The notes: generated by a model from the letters alone, not told the origin. A DNA stretch of 64,000 nucleotides from JAOSJT01 sp035362335 (GCA_035362335.1 DAOSDL010000018.1:19031-83030), one strand, 5' to 3'. Counted from the stretch's first letter, positions 1 to 8,787 are shown. Translations and numbers: made by a program.

Positions 1-716
1 TGCACCTCGAGATTCTCATCGATCGCATGAAGCGCGAATTCGGTGTCGAGGCCAACGTGGGCAAGCCGCAGGTGGCGTACAAGGAAACCATCCGCACCGC
101 GGCGAAAGCCGAAGGCAAGTTCGTGCGGCAGTCGGGTGGACGTGGCCAGTTCGGTCACGTGTGGATCGAGATCATGCCCAACGAAAAGGGCAAGGGGTAC
201 GAGTTCGAGGACGGCATCGTTGGTGGTGTTGTTCCGCGCGAGTACATCCCTGCCGTGTCCGTGGGTATCAAGGAAGCCATGCGCAATGGTCTGTTGGCCG
301 GCTATCCCCTTGAGGATATCAAGGTGCGGCTGTACGACGGATCGTATCACGAAGTGGATTCCTCGGAAATGGCGTTCAAGATTGCCGGTTCAATGGCGTT
401 CCAGGAAGCGGCCAAAAAGGCGAATCCTGTGTTGCTCGAGCCGGTGTTCTCCGTCGAAGTGGTGACTCCCGAAGAGTACATGGGCAGCATCGTCGGCGAT
501 CTGAATTCCAGGCGTGGTCGTATCGAGGGCATGAGTGCGCGGAGCGATGCCCAGGTGGTGAAGGTGACCGTGCCGCTGTCGGAGATGTTTGGCTATGCGA
601 CGACGCTGCGCTCGCTCTCGCAAGGCCGCGCGATCTACACCATGCACTTCAGTCATTACGAAGAAGTGCCGGCGAGCATCAGCGAGAAAATCATCGAGCG
701 CACCAAGGGCAAGTAA
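1..716 (+). CDS. fusA: Elongation factor G, C-terminal part (5' end outside window)
   Basis: Ribosomal translocase GTPase of the cytoplasm. The frame is open from the window edge (codon phase starts at base 3) to a TAA after TKGK, giving 237 residues. They cover domain IV, with the GKPQVAYKETI entry segment, and domain V with TPEEYMGSIVGDLNSRRG, the normal end of EF-G. The GTPase domain is upstream of the window. It sits 60 bases before tuf, the usual str-operon order, so the two are probably co-transcribed. Confidence 0.97.
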   Translation, partial: HLEILIDRMKREFGVEANVGKPQVAYKETIRTAAKAEGKFVRQSGGRGQFGHVWIEIMPNEKGKGYEFEDGIVGGVVPREYIPAVSVGIKEAMRNGLLAGYPLEDIKVRLYDGSYHEVDSSEMAFKIAGSMAFQEAAKKANPVLLEPVFSVEVVTPEEYMGSIVGDLNSRRGRIEGMSARSDAQVVKVTVPLSEMFGYATTLRSLSQGRAIYTMHFSHYEEVPASISEKIIERTKGK

Positions 717-776
717 CGGTTTCCAACATCAGATTATTAACGTTCACGTTCATAAAGTCACAGGAGCTACAGAATC

Positions 777-1988
777 ATGGCCAAGGAAAAATTCGATCGT
801 TCAAAACCGCACGTCAACATCGGCACCATTGGTCACGTTGATCACGGCAAGACCACGCTGACCGCAGCCATCACCATGGCGCTCGCACGTAAGGGCCTGT
901 CCGAGATTCGCACGTTCGATTCGATTGACAACGCTCCGGAAGAGCGCGAGCGCGGTATCACTATCGCCACCGCGCACGTGGAATACCAGACTGCCAATCG
1001 TCACTACGCGCACGTTGACTGCCCGGGCCACGCCGATTACGTCAAGAACATGATCACGGGTGCCGCGCAGATGGACGGCGCCATCCTCGTCGTTGCCGCC
1101 TCCGATGGCCCCATGCCGCAGACCCGCGAGCACATCCTCCTCGCGCGTCAGGTGGGCGTGCCCCGCATCGTCGTGTTCATGAACAAGGTCGACATGGTGG
1201 ACGATCCCGAACTTCTCGAACTGGTTGAACTCGAACTGCGCGAACTGCTCAGCTCCTACGAATTCCCTGGCGACGAGACTCCGATCATCCGCGGCAGCGC
1301 CCTGCGCGCCCTGGAAGCCGGTACGGACATGGCCACCCCCGTGACCGACGAGCGCCTCAACTGCATTTTCGAGCTCATGGATGCTTGCGACAGCTACATC
1401 CCCATCCCCGAGCGCGAAGCCGACAAGCCGTTCCTGATGTCGATCGAAGACGTGTTCTCCATCACCGGTCGTGGTACCGTGGGTACCGGTCGTATCGAGC
1501 GTGGCCGCGTGCATGTGCAGGACGAAGTGGAACTCGTCGGTCTCGGCGCCCACAAGAAGACGGTCGTCACGGGCGTGGAAATGTTCCGCAAGGAATTGGA
1601 CGAAGGTATGGCCGGTGACAACGTCGGTCTGCTGCTCCGCGGCGTCGACAAGACCGAGCTCGAGCGCGGCATGGTGCTTGCGAAAATCGGCTCCATCACC
1701 CCGCACAAGAAATTCCTCGCGCAGGTGTACGTGCTGAAGAAAGAGGAAGGTGGCCGCCACACTCCGTTCTTCAACAACTACCGCCCGCAGTTCTACTTCC
1801 GCACCACCGACGTGACCGGTATTGTGGTCCTGCCGGAAGGCGTGGAAATGGTTATGCCCGGCGACAACGTCGACGGTATGACCATCGAGTTGATCTCCGA
1901 AATCGCCATGGAAGAAGGTCTCCGCTTCGCCGTGCGCGAAGGCGGCCGCACCGTGGGTTCGGGCCTCGTCACCAAGATCCTCGAGTAA
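777..1988 (+). CDS. tuf: Elongation factor Tu
   Basis: GTPase that delivers aminoacyl-tRNA to the ribosome. The 403 residues are close to the family norm of about 394-400. G-motifs are all visible: GHVDHGKT (P-loop), DCPGH (G3) and NKVD (G4); the C-terminal barrel ends SGLVTKILE. The ATG at 777 follows a purine-rich CAGGAG about 10 bases upstream. A perfect intrinsic terminator follows the stop, so a large part of the transcript probably ends here, which would allow tuf to be expressed apart from the S10 operon. Confidence 0.98.
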   Translation: MAKEKFDRSKPHVNIGTIGHVDHGKTTLTAAITMALARKGLSEIRTFDSIDNAPEERERGITIATAHVEYQTANRHYAHVDCPGHADYVKNMITGAAQMDGAILVVAASDGPMPQTREHILLARQVGVPRIVVFMNKVDMVDDPELLELVELELRELLSSYEFPGDETPIIRGSALRALEAGTDMATPVTDERLNCIFELMDACDSYIPIPEREADKPFLMSIEDVFSITGRGTVGTGRIERGRVHVQDEVELVGLGAHKKTVVTGVEMFRKELDEGMAGDNVGLLLRGVDKTELERGMVLAKIGSITPHKKFLAQVYVLKKEEGGRHTPFFNNYRPQFYFRTTDVTGIVVLPEGVEMVMPGDNVDGMTIELISEIAMEEGLRFAVREGGRTVGSGLVTKILE

Positions 1989-2003
1989 AAGAACGTGATA
2001 AGG

Positions 2004-2036
2004 ACAGTGGGTGGAAACACCACCCACTGTTTTTTT
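2004..2036 (+). terminator. Strong intrinsic terminator between tuf and rpsJ
   Basis: A perfect 11-bp stem (ACAGTGGGTGG at 2004-2014 with its complement at 2020-2030), a 5-base loop and an uninterrupted run of seven T. Only 25 bases separate it from the rpsJ start codon, leaving no room for a separate promoter downstream. It may act as a partial terminator or attenuator for the S10 operon. Confidence 0.9.
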
Positions 2037-2061
2037 CTCTCCAAGAAGAAGGTTTGAGACC

Positions 2062-2370
2062 GTGGCGCAGCAGAAAATTCGCATAAAACTGAAATCCTAC
2101 GATCACAATCTGATCGACAAGTCGGCGGAGAAAATCATCAAGACCGTGAAATCCACCGGTGCGGTGGTGTCCGGCCCGATTCCTCTCCCGACAAAGCGTT
2201 CGGTGTATACCGTGTTGCGCTCGCCGCACGTGGACAAGAAATCCCGCGAGCAGTTCGAGACGCGCTCGCACAAGCGATTGATCGATATTTTCAATTCCAC
2301 GCAACGGACGGTGGACTCGCTGATGAAGCTGGAGCTCCCCGCCGGTGTCGATGTGGAAATTAAAGTCTAA
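2062..2370 (+). CDS. rpsJ: Small ribosomal subunit protein uS10
   Basis: Component of the 30S head, also a transcription antitermination partner (NusE) in well-studied bacteria. The 102-residue protein begins at a GTG (reads VAQQKIRIKLKSYDH) preceded by AGAAGG. An ATG 51 bases further upstream is in frame but lies inside the terminator region and would add a non-homologous leader, so the GTG is preferred. The SPHVDKKSREQFETR segment is typical of S10. Confidence 0.95.
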   Translation: MAQQKIRIKLKSYDHNLIDKSAEKIIKTVKSTGAVVSGPIPLPTKRSVYTVLRSPHVDKKSREQFETRSHKRLIDIFNSTQRTVDSLMKLELPAGVDVEIKV

Positions 2371-2393
2371 CGACGTAGAAGCTGGTTGATATT

Positions 2394-3023
2394 ATGCCCG
2401 GAATACTTGGAAAAAAACTCGGCATGACGAGTCTGTTCGATGAGAGCGGGAAGCTGATTCCCTGCACCGTCATTGAAGCTGGTCCCTGCACCGTGCTGCA
2501 GCTGCGGACGAAGGAGAAGGACGGTTACAACGCCGTGCAGCTCGGCTTCGATCCGAAGCGGGAGAAGAGCACGAACAAGCCCGACATGGGTCAATTCAAG
2601 AAGTTCAAATCCCGTCCGCTGCGTATGGTGCGCGAGTTCAAGGGCTTTGACGCAAGCGCGATGAACTCGGGCGACGCCGTGACGGTGGAGCTGTTCGCTG
2701 CGGGCGAGAAGGTCACAGTGACCGGCACGTCCAAGGGCAAGGGCTTTCAGGGCGTCATGCGCCGGCACGGTTTCGGTGGTGTCGGTGGGGCCACGCACGG
2801 CCAGCACAACCGCCTTCGCGCTCCCGGTTCCATCGGTTCGAGCTCGTATCCTTCGCGCGTGTTTCGCGGCATGCGCATGGCGGGCCGTATGGGCAATGCC
2901 CGTGTGACGTACAAGAACCTCACGGTGGTGCGTGTCATCCCCGAATCCAATCTGCTCATCGTCAAGGGCGCGGTCCCGGGTGCGAAGCAGGGTTACCTCG
3001 AGATTCATAAACAAGGCAAGTAG
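2394..3023 (+). CDS. rplC: Large ribosomal subunit protein uL3
   Basis: Early-assembling 50S protein near the peptidyl-transferase centre. The 209 residues match bacterial L3 length. The start GILGKKLGMTSLF and the glycine-rich loop around GVMRRHGFGGVGGATHG, the site of the methylated glutamine in other bacteria, are clear. It lies 23 bases after rpsJ in the standard S10 operon order. Confidence 0.97.
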   Translation: MPGILGKKLGMTSLFDESGKLIPCTVIEAGPCTVLQLRTKEKDGYNAVQLGFDPKREKSTNKPDMGQFKKFKSRPLRMVREFKGFDASAMNSGDAVTVELFAAGEKVTVTGTSKGKGFQGVMRRHGFGGVGGATHGQHNRLRAPGSIGSSSYPSRVFRGMRMAGRMGNARVTYKNLTVVRVIPESNLLIVKGAVPGAKQGYLEIHKQGK

Positions 3024-3033
3024 ACGCTGAACC

Positions 3034-3663
3034 ATGAACGTGCAAGCATACACAACAGCAGGACAGAAGAGCGACGTGGTCGCCCTGAATGAGGCCGTGT
3101 TCGGCATGGAGCCGAATGCGCACCTCGTCTACCAGGCCGTGCGCATCCATTTGGGAAATCGCCGGCAAGGTACATCCAAGAGCAAGGAACGTTCCGAGGT
3201 CAGCGGCGGCGGCAAGAAACCGTGGCGTCAGAAGGGTCGTGGCACGGCCCGCGCCGGTTCGACGCGCTCGCCGTTGTGGGTCGGTGGCGGCACCGTGTTC
3301 GGTCCCAAGCCCCGCAACTACCGCAAGAGCTTCCCGACCAAGATGCGCCAGCTTGCACGCAAGTCCGCGTATTCGATGAAGGCCGCCGATCAGCAAATCA
3401 TGATCGTGGACGACTTCAGCGTGGTCGAGCCGCGCACGAAGGAAGTGTACGCCATTCTCAAGGCTTTGGCCATCGAGAATACCAAGACCTTGCTGCTGGT
3501 CCCGCAGTACGATAAAAATCTGTGGATGGCCGGACGCAACATCCCGACGCTGGAAATCCGTGAGGCTTCGAAAGCTTCGACGTACGACGTGCTGAACAAT
3601 CAGGTGCTGCTGATTCAGAAAAGCGCGCTTCCCGTGATCGAGCAGACATTTACGAAAATCTAA
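3034..3663 (+). CDS. rplD: Large ribosomal subunit protein uL4
   Basis: 50S exit-tunnel protein, 209 residues. The long extended loop is recognisable by EVSGGGKKPWRQKGRGTARAG. In E. coli this protein represses its own operon through an S10-leader attenuator. Whether that holds here is unknown, but a terminator sits immediately ahead of this operon. It is 10 bases from rplC and 15 from rplW. Confidence 0.97.
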   Translation: MNVQAYTTAGQKSDVVALNEAVFGMEPNAHLVYQAVRIHLGNRRQGTSKSKERSEVSGGGKKPWRQKGRGTARAGSTRSPLWVGGGTVFGPKPRNYRKSFPTKMRQLARKSAYSMKAADQQIMIVDDFSVVEPRTKEVYAILKALAIENTKTLLLVPQYDKNLWMAGRNIPTLEIREASKASTYDVLNNQVLLIQKSALPVIEQTFTKI

Positions 3664-3678
3664 CCCTGTGAGCAGGTC

Positions 3679-3966
3679 ATGAATAGCATCATCAAGCGGC
3701 CGATACTGACGGAAAAGATGACCACGCTCGGAGAGCATGGACAGTATGCCTTCGAAGTGGATGTCAAGGCGAACAAGATTGAAATCGCGAAAGCGATCAG
3801 CAAACGGTTTTCCGTGGATGTCGCCAGTATCCGTACCATTCTTTACAAGGGCAAGCGCAAGGCGCAGTTCACCAAGCGTGGCCGCCTGCAGGGCTCGCGT
3901 CCCAGCTGGAAAAAAGCCATCGTCACGCTGAAAAAAGGCCAGACGATCGAGCTCCTGGAAGCATAA
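3679..3966 (+). CDS. rplW: Large ribosomal subunit protein uL23
   Basis: 50S protein at the tunnel exit that docks trigger factor and SRP in other bacteria. The 95 residues begin MNSIIKRPILTEKMT, the usual L23 opening, and contain the basic loop rich in KGKRKAQFTKRGR. The GTG-like and internal ATG alternatives were rejected because the full-length start matches the family. Confidence 0.96.
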   Translation: MNSIIKRPILTEKMTTLGEHGQYAFEVDVKANKIEIAKAISKRFSVDVASIRTILYKGKRKAQFTKRGRLQGSRPSWKKAIVTLKKGQTIELLEA

Positions 3967-4003
3967 ACGAGATTTGATTTCATTCTAGAGAAGGAACCGA
4001 GCA

Positions 4004-4840
4004 GTGGCTGTTAGAAAACTTCGTCCGATGACGCCGGCAACGCGTTATTACTCGATCTCGACGTTCGAGGAAGTGACCTGCACGACGCCGGAAAAATCGC
4101 TGCTTGCGCCCCTGACCAAATCGGGCGGCCGGAACAACAAAGGCCGCGTCACCTCCCGTCACCGTGGAGGCGGTCACAAGCGCAGATACAGGATCATCGA
4201 CTTCAAGCGCAACAAAATCGGCATCGCGGGTCGCGTCGACACCATCGAATACGATCCGAACCGCACTGCGCGCATCGCCCTCATTGTGTATGCCGACGGC
4301 GAGAAACGCTACATCCTCGCGCCGAATGGCCTGAAGGTCAACGATGTGATCATGAACGGCGCTGGCGCGGAAATCAAGGACGGCAACACGCTGCCGCTGC
4401 GCAACATCCCCGTGGGTTCGTTCATTCACAACATCGAACTCAAGCCCGGTAAGGGCGGCCAGATCGCGCGCAGCGCGGGCAACGCCGCGCAGCTCGTGGC
4501 CAAGGAAGGCGACTATGCGCAGGTCAAGCTGCCGTCGGGCGAAGTGCGCATGGTGCGTACCGACTGCTCGGCAACCTTGGGTGTGGTGAGCAATTCCACG
4601 CACGAGAATATCAGCTGGGGTAAGGCCGGACGCAATCGCTGGCGCGGACGCCGTCCGCACGTGCGTGGTATGTGCATGAACCCAGTCGACCACCCCAACG
4701 GTGGTGGCGAGGGCAAGTCGAAATCCGGTGGTGGTCGTCAGCACCCGGTGTCGCCCTGGGGCAAGTACGCCAAGGGTCTGAAGACGCGCAAGAAGAAGAA
4801 TCCGTCCAACAAGTACATCATCAAGTCGCGGAAGAAATAA
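4004..4840 (+). CDS. rplB: Large ribosomal subunit protein uL2
   Basis: Universal 50S protein needed for subunit association and peptidyl transfer. It has 278 residues from a GTG start with AGAAGGA 7-13 bases upstream. The diagnostic C-terminal segment HPNGGGEGKSKSGGG, which carries the conserved histidine, is intact, and the protein ends in a basic KYIIKSRKK tail. Its stop overlaps the rpsS start by one base (TAATG), suggesting coupled translation. Confidence 0.98.
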   Translation: MAVRKLRPMTPATRYYSISTFEEVTCTTPEKSLLAPLTKSGGRNNKGRVTSRHRGGGHKRRYRIIDFKRNKIGIAGRVDTIEYDPNRTARIALIVYADGEKRYILAPNGLKVNDVIMNGAGAEIKDGNTLPLRNIPVGSFIHNIELKPGKGGQIARSAGNAAQLVAKEGDYAQVKLPSGEVRMVRTDCSATLGVVSNSTHENISWGKAGRNRWRGRRPHVRGMCMNPVDHPNGGGEGKSKSGGGRQHPVSPWGKYAKGLKTRKKKNPSNKYIIKSRKK

Positions 4841-5121
4841 TGGCACGATCACTGAAAAAAGGCCCGTACATCGACCAGAAGCTTGCGCGGAAGGTTGACG
4901 ATCTCAACCGGACGAACCAGAAGCGAGTGATCAAGACCTGGGCGCGCCGCAGCACGATTCCGCCCGATTTCATCGGCCACACCTTCGCCGTGCACAACGG
5001 CAACAAGTTCATCCCGGTGTATGTGCAGGAAAATATGATCGGTCATAAACTCGGCGAGTTTTCCCCGACGCGCATTTTCCGCAGCCATCCGGGCGGCAAA
5101 GCCGAAAAATCGTCCCGCTAA
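4840..5121 (+). CDS. rpsS: Small ribosomal subunit protein uS19
   Basis: 30S head protein that contacts S13 and the A-site tRNA. The 93 residues begin MARSLKKGPYID, the family's standard N-terminus. The ATG shares its A with the rplB stop codon. An in-frame longer reading starting inside rplB was rejected because it overlaps L2 and adds an unrelated leader. Confidence 0.97.
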   Translation: MARSLKKGPYIDQKLARKVDDLNRTNQKRVIKTWARRSTIPPDFIGHTFAVHNGNKFIPVYVQENMIGHKLGEFSPTRIFRSHPGGKAEKSSR

Positions 5122-5142
5122 ACGATCCGAACAGGTTGAATC

Positions 5143-5493
5143 ATGACTATGGAAGCACGCGCAATCAAACGATACATTCAGGGCTCACCGCGCAAAATGC
5201 GTCTGTTGGCCGACCAAATCCGCGGCAAGTCCGTGGAGGAAGCGCTGAATATTCTCCACTTCTCGCCGAAGCACGCATCGAAGGTCTGTGAGTTGACGCT
5301 GCGCTCGGCGGTGTCGAACCTGATCAACGCCAAGGACGGCGGCCGCATCGATCCGCAGCGCGTGATGGTGAAGACCATCACCGTGGACGGGGGTCCGATG
5401 GCGAAGAGAATTCTTCCGGCGCCGATGGGACGTGCGTACCGTGTCCGTAAACGGTCGAATCATTTAACTATTGTAGTATCCGAACAAGCGTAG
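5143..5493 (+). CDS. rplV: Large ribosomal subunit protein uL22
   Basis: 50S protein lining the exit tunnel; its beta-hairpin tip is a macrolide-resistance site in other bacteria. It has 116 residues. The SPRKMRLLADQIRGK motif and the C-terminal hairpin residues MAKRILPAPMGRAYRVRKR are characteristic. It lies between rpsS and rpsC as usual. Confidence 0.97.
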   Translation: MTMEARAIKRYIQGSPRKMRLLADQIRGKSVEEALNILHFSPKHASKVCELTLRSAVSNLINAKDGGRIDPQRVMVKTITVDGGPMAKRILPAPMGRAYRVRKRSNHLTIVVSEQA

Positions 5494-5511
5494 GCAAGCA
5501 GGAGAGATATC

Positions 5512-6168
5512 TTGGGCCAGAAGACACATCCCGTTGGAATTCGCCTCGGCATCGTGAGAGAGTGGGATGCCAATTGGTACGACGAGCGCAATTTCGCCTC
5601 GAAGCTCGAAGAAGATTTGATGATCCGCAACTACGTTCGGAATCGTCTCAAGAAAGCCGGCATCGCCCGCATCGTGATCGAGCGCACGCCGAAGCGCGTG
5701 GTGCTCGCCATTCACACTTCGCGCCCGGGCGTGGTGATCGGCAAGAGCGGCAAGGAAATAGCGCAGCTCGAAGAAGAGCTGAAGAAGGTGACCAACAAGG
5801 AGGTGAAAATCCTCATCACGGAGATCAAGCGTCCCGAGCTGGATGCCTATCTGGTTGCCGAGAACATCGCCAGTCAGTTGGAAGGTCGAGTTTCCTTCCG
5901 CCGCGCGATGAAGAGTGCCATCACCTCCGCCATGCGCATGGGCGCGGACGGCGTGCGTATCATGTGCGCCGGTCGTCTGGGCGGCGCGGAAATGTCGCGC
6001 ACCGAGCAGTACAAGGAAGGCCGCATCCCTCTGCACACACTGCGCTCGAACATCGAGTTCGCCCGCGCCACCGCCAAGACGATTTACGGATCGATCGGCG
6101 TGAAAGTGTGGATCTGCAAGGGTGAGGTGATTGGCAAGCGTTCGGCGGCGGCTGCCGCGCGGATGTGA
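5512..6168 (+). CDS. rpsC: Small ribosomal subunit protein uS3
   Basis: 30S protein at the mRNA entry site with helicase-related function. It has 218 residues. The start is a TTG reading MGQKTHPVGIRLG, preceded by AGGAGAG. The KH domain GXXG loop (VVIGKSGKEI) and the LGGAEMSRTEQYKEG segment are clear. The TTG start is one of several weak start codons in this operon, used with strong Shine-Dalgarno sites. Confidence 0.97.
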   Translation: MGQKTHPVGIRLGIVREWDANWYDERNFASKLEEDLMIRNYVRNRLKKAGIARIVIERTPKRVVLAIHTSRPGVVIGKSGKEIAQLEEELKKVTNKEVKILITEIKRPELDAYLVAENIASQLEGRVSFRRAMKSAITSAMRMGADGVRIMCAGRLGGAEMSRTEQYKEGRIPLHTLRSNIEFARATAKTIYGSIGVKVWICKGEVIGKRSAAAAARM

Positions 6169-6207
6169 TGCAGGGATTCGCGAATTGAATCGAGAAGGAA
6201 ATAGACC

Positions 6208-6630
6208 ATGTTAATGCCCAAACGAGTAAAGTTCAGAAAACAGCAGCGCGGCCGCATGACCGGCAAGGCCTTCCGTGGTTCGCGCGTGTCCTTCGGCGAT
6301 TTCGGCCTGAAGACGTTGGAGCCCGCGTGGATCACGTCCCGCCAGATCGAGGCGGCCCGTATCGCCATTACCCGTCGCATGAAGCGCGATGGAAAGGTGT
6401 GGATCCGGATTTTCCCCGACAAGCCCGTTTCCAAGAAGCCACTCGAAACCCGTATGGGTAAGGGAAAAGGCGCGCCGGAGTTCTGGGTTGCCGTCGTGAA
6501 GCCGGGCCGCATCATGTTCGAGGTCGGTGGTGTGTCCGCTGAACTCGCACACGAGGCGCTCGCACTTGCGTCCTACAAGCTTCCCGTGAAAACGAAGATT
6601 GTTCAACGCCCCGATTTCACGGGCGAATAA
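6208..6630 (+). CDS. rplP: Large ribosomal subunit protein uL16
   Basis: 50S protein organising the A-site tRNA region. The 140 residues begin MLMPKRVKFRKQQRGRM, the canonical opening, and contain the KPVSKKPLETRMGKGKG loop including the arginine that is hydroxylated in some bacteria. It lies 39 bases after rpsC with AGAAGGA upstream. Confidence 0.97.
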   Translation: MLMPKRVKFRKQQRGRMTGKAFRGSRVSFGDFGLKTLEPAWITSRQIEAARIAITRRMKRDGKVWIRIFPDKPVSKKPLETRMGKGKGAPEFWVAVVKPGRIMFEVGGVSAELAHEALALASYKLPVKTKIVQRPDFTGE

Positions 6631-6650
6631 GCGCTGGAGCATCGATAGAC

Positions 6651-6854
6651 ATGAAAGCAGCCGAAATTACACAGATGAGCACCGCGGAACTCCGTCAGCG
6701 GATTTCCGAAGAGCAGGAGAATCTCACGACCTTGCGCTTCCAGCATGCGAGTTCGCAGCTCGCCAACACCTCGCAGCTCGGAAAGTTGAAAAAGGACATC
6801 GCGCGCCTGAATACCGTTCTGAGACAACGTGAATTAAGCGGAGAAGACAAGTAA
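6651..6854 (+). CDS. rpmC: Large ribosomal subunit protein uL29
   Basis: Small helical 50S protein at the tunnel exit, 67 residues. It has the LRQRISEEQENLTTLRF coiled region and the KLKKDIARLNTVLRQRE C-terminal helix typical of L29. It is followed by rpsQ after a single base. Confidence 0.95.
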   Translation: MKAAEITQMSTAELRQRISEEQENLTTLRFQHASSQLANTSQLGKLKKDIARLNTVLRQRELSGEDK

Positions 6855-6855
6855 C

Positions 6856-7137
6856 ATGGAGAACGCAATGGCTGAACAGCCCACCACGCGCAACTTCCGC
6901 AAGACACGCATCGGCGTGGTCGTATCCACCAAAATGGAAAAGACCATCACCGTGTCCATTGAACGTCAGGTTCCGCACCCTCTGTACAAGAAGTATTTCA
7001 AAACCACGAAGAAGTACCTCGTGCATGACGAGAATTCCACTGCGGAACTCGGCGACAAGGTGCTGATCATGGAAACCCGCCCGTTGAGCAAGCGCAAGTG
7101 CTGGCGCCTGGTGGAAATTGTTGAACGTGCCCGATAA
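6856..7137 (+). CDS. rpsQ: Small ribosomal subunit protein uS17
   Basis: Primary 16S-binding 30S protein of OB fold. It has 93 residues from the ATG at 6856; an in-frame ATG at 6868 (MAEQPTTRNFRK) gives 89 and is equally plausible. GVVVSTKMEKTITVSIERQ and VLIMETRPLSKRKCWRLV are family hallmarks. Confidence 0.95.
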   Translation: MENAMAEQPTTRNFRKTRIGVVVSTKMEKTITVSIERQVPHPLYKKYFKTTKKYLVHDENSTAELGDKVLIMETRPLSKRKCWRLVEIVERAR

Positions 7138-7158
7138 CGACTAGAGCAGGTACTACCG

Positions 7159-7527
7159 ATGATTCAGGAAGAAAGCAATCTCGTCGCCGCGGATAATTCC
7201 GGCGCGAAGAAAATCCGATGCATCCGCGTTCTCGGCGGTTCGGGCCGCCGCTACGCGAGCGTGGGCGACATCATCGTCGTCACGGTCAAGTCGGCCATTC
7301 CCGGCGGCGCCGTGAAAAAGGGCGAAGTGTCCAAGGCCGTTATCGTGCGGACCCGCAAGGAATATCGCCGTCCGGATGGTTCCTACATCCGTTTCGACGA
7401 AAACGCGGCCGTGTTAATCAACAACAATCTCGAACCGCGCGGCACGCGCATTTTCGGACCGGTCGCGCGCGAACTGCGCGAGAAGTCCTTCATGAAAATC
7501 GTTTCGCTCGCTCCGGAAGTTCTCTGA
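7159..7527 (+). CDS. rplN: Large ribosomal subunit protein uL14
   Basis: 50S protein on the subunit interface that also binds the silencing factor RsfS in other bacteria. The 122 residues begin MIQEESNLVAADNSGAK and end FMKIVSLAPEVL, both standard. It starts the spc-type part of the superoperon. Confidence 0.97.
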   Translation: MIQEESNLVAADNSGAKKIRCIRVLGGSGRRYASVGDIIVVTVKSAIPGGAVKKGEVSKAVIVRTRKEYRRPDGSYIRFDENAAVLINNNLEPRGTRIFGPVARELREKSFMKIVSLAPEVL

Positions 7528-7552
7528 CACGTATTACTCAGCACGAAGTATC

Positions 7553-7885
7553 ATGAAGATCAAAATCAAGAAAAACGACATGGTGATGGTGATCGCCGGC
7601 AATTCCAAGGGAAAGACCGGCAAAGTGCTGCGTGTCATCCCCGAGAAGCAGCGCATCATCGTCGAAGGCGTCAACCTGGTTTCGCGCCACCGCCGCCCCA
7701 CGCAGATGAATCCGCAGGGCGGTATCACGCGGCAGGAAGCGCCTATCCACATCTCGAACGTGATGCTGCTCGATCCCAAATCGGGCGAGCCGACGCGCGT
7801 GGGCAAGTCCCCGATCACCGACGAGAATACCGGCAAGGTGCGCTACGTGCGTCGCAGCGTGGCCACCGGTGAGACTATCGACTAA
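7553..7885 (+). CDS. rplX: Large ribosomal subunit protein uL24
   Basis: Assembly-initiator 50S protein with a KOW domain. It has 110 residues. The KOW motif KNDMVMVIAGNSKGKTGKV is at residues 6-24, and GGITRQEAPIHISNVML follows. Normal length and position between rplN and rplE. Confidence 0.96.
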   Translation: MKIKIKKNDMVMVIAGNSKGKTGKVLRVIPEKQRIIVEGVNLVSRHRRPTQMNPQGGITRQEAPIHISNVMLLDPKSGEPTRVGKSPITDENTGKVRYVRRSVATGETID

Positions 7886-7911
7886 TTTTTTCACGCTCAT
7901 AGCATCAGATC

Positions 7912-8541
7912 ATGGCCAAGAACAAAGAAAAAGGCGCCTCGGCAAAATCCGCGGCCAAAGTCAAAGAGTTCGGCGACGATCCCGTCGAGAGCGTACGTCT
8001 CTTCGAGAGGTACAACTCGACCATCGTTCCCGAGCTGATGAAGCAGTTCTCGTACACGAGCATCATGCAGGTTCCCCGCCTCGAGAAGATCTGCCTGAAC
8101 ATGGGACTCGGCGACGCCATTCAGGATGGAAAAATCCTGGATCAGGCGGCGGACGATCTCGAGACCATCGCCGGCCAGAAGCCGGTGATCACCAAGGCGA
8201 AGCTCAGCATTTCGAACTTCAAGCTGCGCGAAGGCATGCAGATCGGTCTGCGTGTCACGCTGCGCCGCGCCCGCATGTACGAGTTTCTTGATCGCTTCAT
8301 CAGCACGGCGATTCCGCGCATCCGCGATTTCAAGGGTGTCTCGGACAAATCCTTCGACGGCCGCGGCAATTACAGCATCGGCGTCAAGGAGCAAATCATC
8401 TTCCCGGAAATCGACGTGGACAAAATCGCGCGGGTTTTCGGTATGGACATCACCCTCGTGACGAGCGCGAAGACGGACGAAGAAGCCATGGCGCTTCTGC
8501 AGCAGTTCGGCCTTCCGTTCCGCAAAAAAGAAGTCGCTTAA
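7912..8541 (+). CDS. rplE: Large ribosomal subunit protein uL5
   Basis: 50S central-protuberance protein that contacts 5S rRNA and the P-site tRNA. It has 209 residues, somewhat longer than the usual 180 because of about 30 additional N-terminal residues rich in Lys, Ala and Glu before the conserved core. The core contains IMQVPRLEKICLNMGLG and DFKGVSDKSFDGRGNY. No better internal start is obvious, so the extension is probably real but could be annotated differently. Confidence 0.95.
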   Translation: MAKNKEKGASAKSAAKVKEFGDDPVESVRLFERYNSTIVPELMKQFSYTSIMQVPRLEKICLNMGLGDAIQDGKILDQAADDLETIAGQKPVITKAKLSISNFKLREGMQIGLRVTLRRARMYEFLDRFISTAIPRIRDFKGVSDKSFDGRGNYSIGVKEQIIFPEIDVDKIARVFGMDITLVTSAKTDEEAMALLQQFGLPFRKKEVA

Positions 8542-8567
8542 ACGATTAACGCAGGAGAGGACACACC

Positions 8568-8753
8568 GTGGCTCGTACGTCTTTGATTGTCAAGGCCAAG
8601 AAAAAAGCGAAATTTTCCGTTCGGGAATACAACCGCTGCCAGCGCTGTGGTCGTGCCCGCGCCTATTACCGGAAGTTCGGCGTCTGCCGTCTCTGCTTCC
8701 GCGAGCTCGCGCTCGAAGGCAAAATTCCCGGTGTTCGCAAGGCAAGTTGGTAA
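8568..8753 (+). CDS. rpsN: Small ribosomal subunit protein uS14, zinc-binding type
   Basis: 30S head protein, 61 residues, from a GTG start with AGGAGAG upstream. Four cysteines at residues 24, 27, 40 and 43 (CQRC and CRLC) form the zinc site of the short C+ class of S14. A zinc-free paralog, if present, would lie elsewhere in the genome. Confidence 0.97.
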   Translation: MARTSLIVKAKKKAKFSVREYNRCQRCGRARAYYRKFGVCRLCFRELALEGKIPGVRKASW

Positions 8754-8787
8754 GAGTATTCACGACGGAACAACGATAGAAATCACC

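Noticed and set aside
801..2084. 427-codon minus-strand open frame opposite tuf
   Set aside because: tuf is unmistakable on the plus strand, and the antisense protein has no recognisable feature and runs through the terminator.
4841..4856. TGGCACGATCACTGAA as a sigma-54 promoter
   Set aside because: It is the start of rpsS coding sequence, and the -12 TTGC element is absent.
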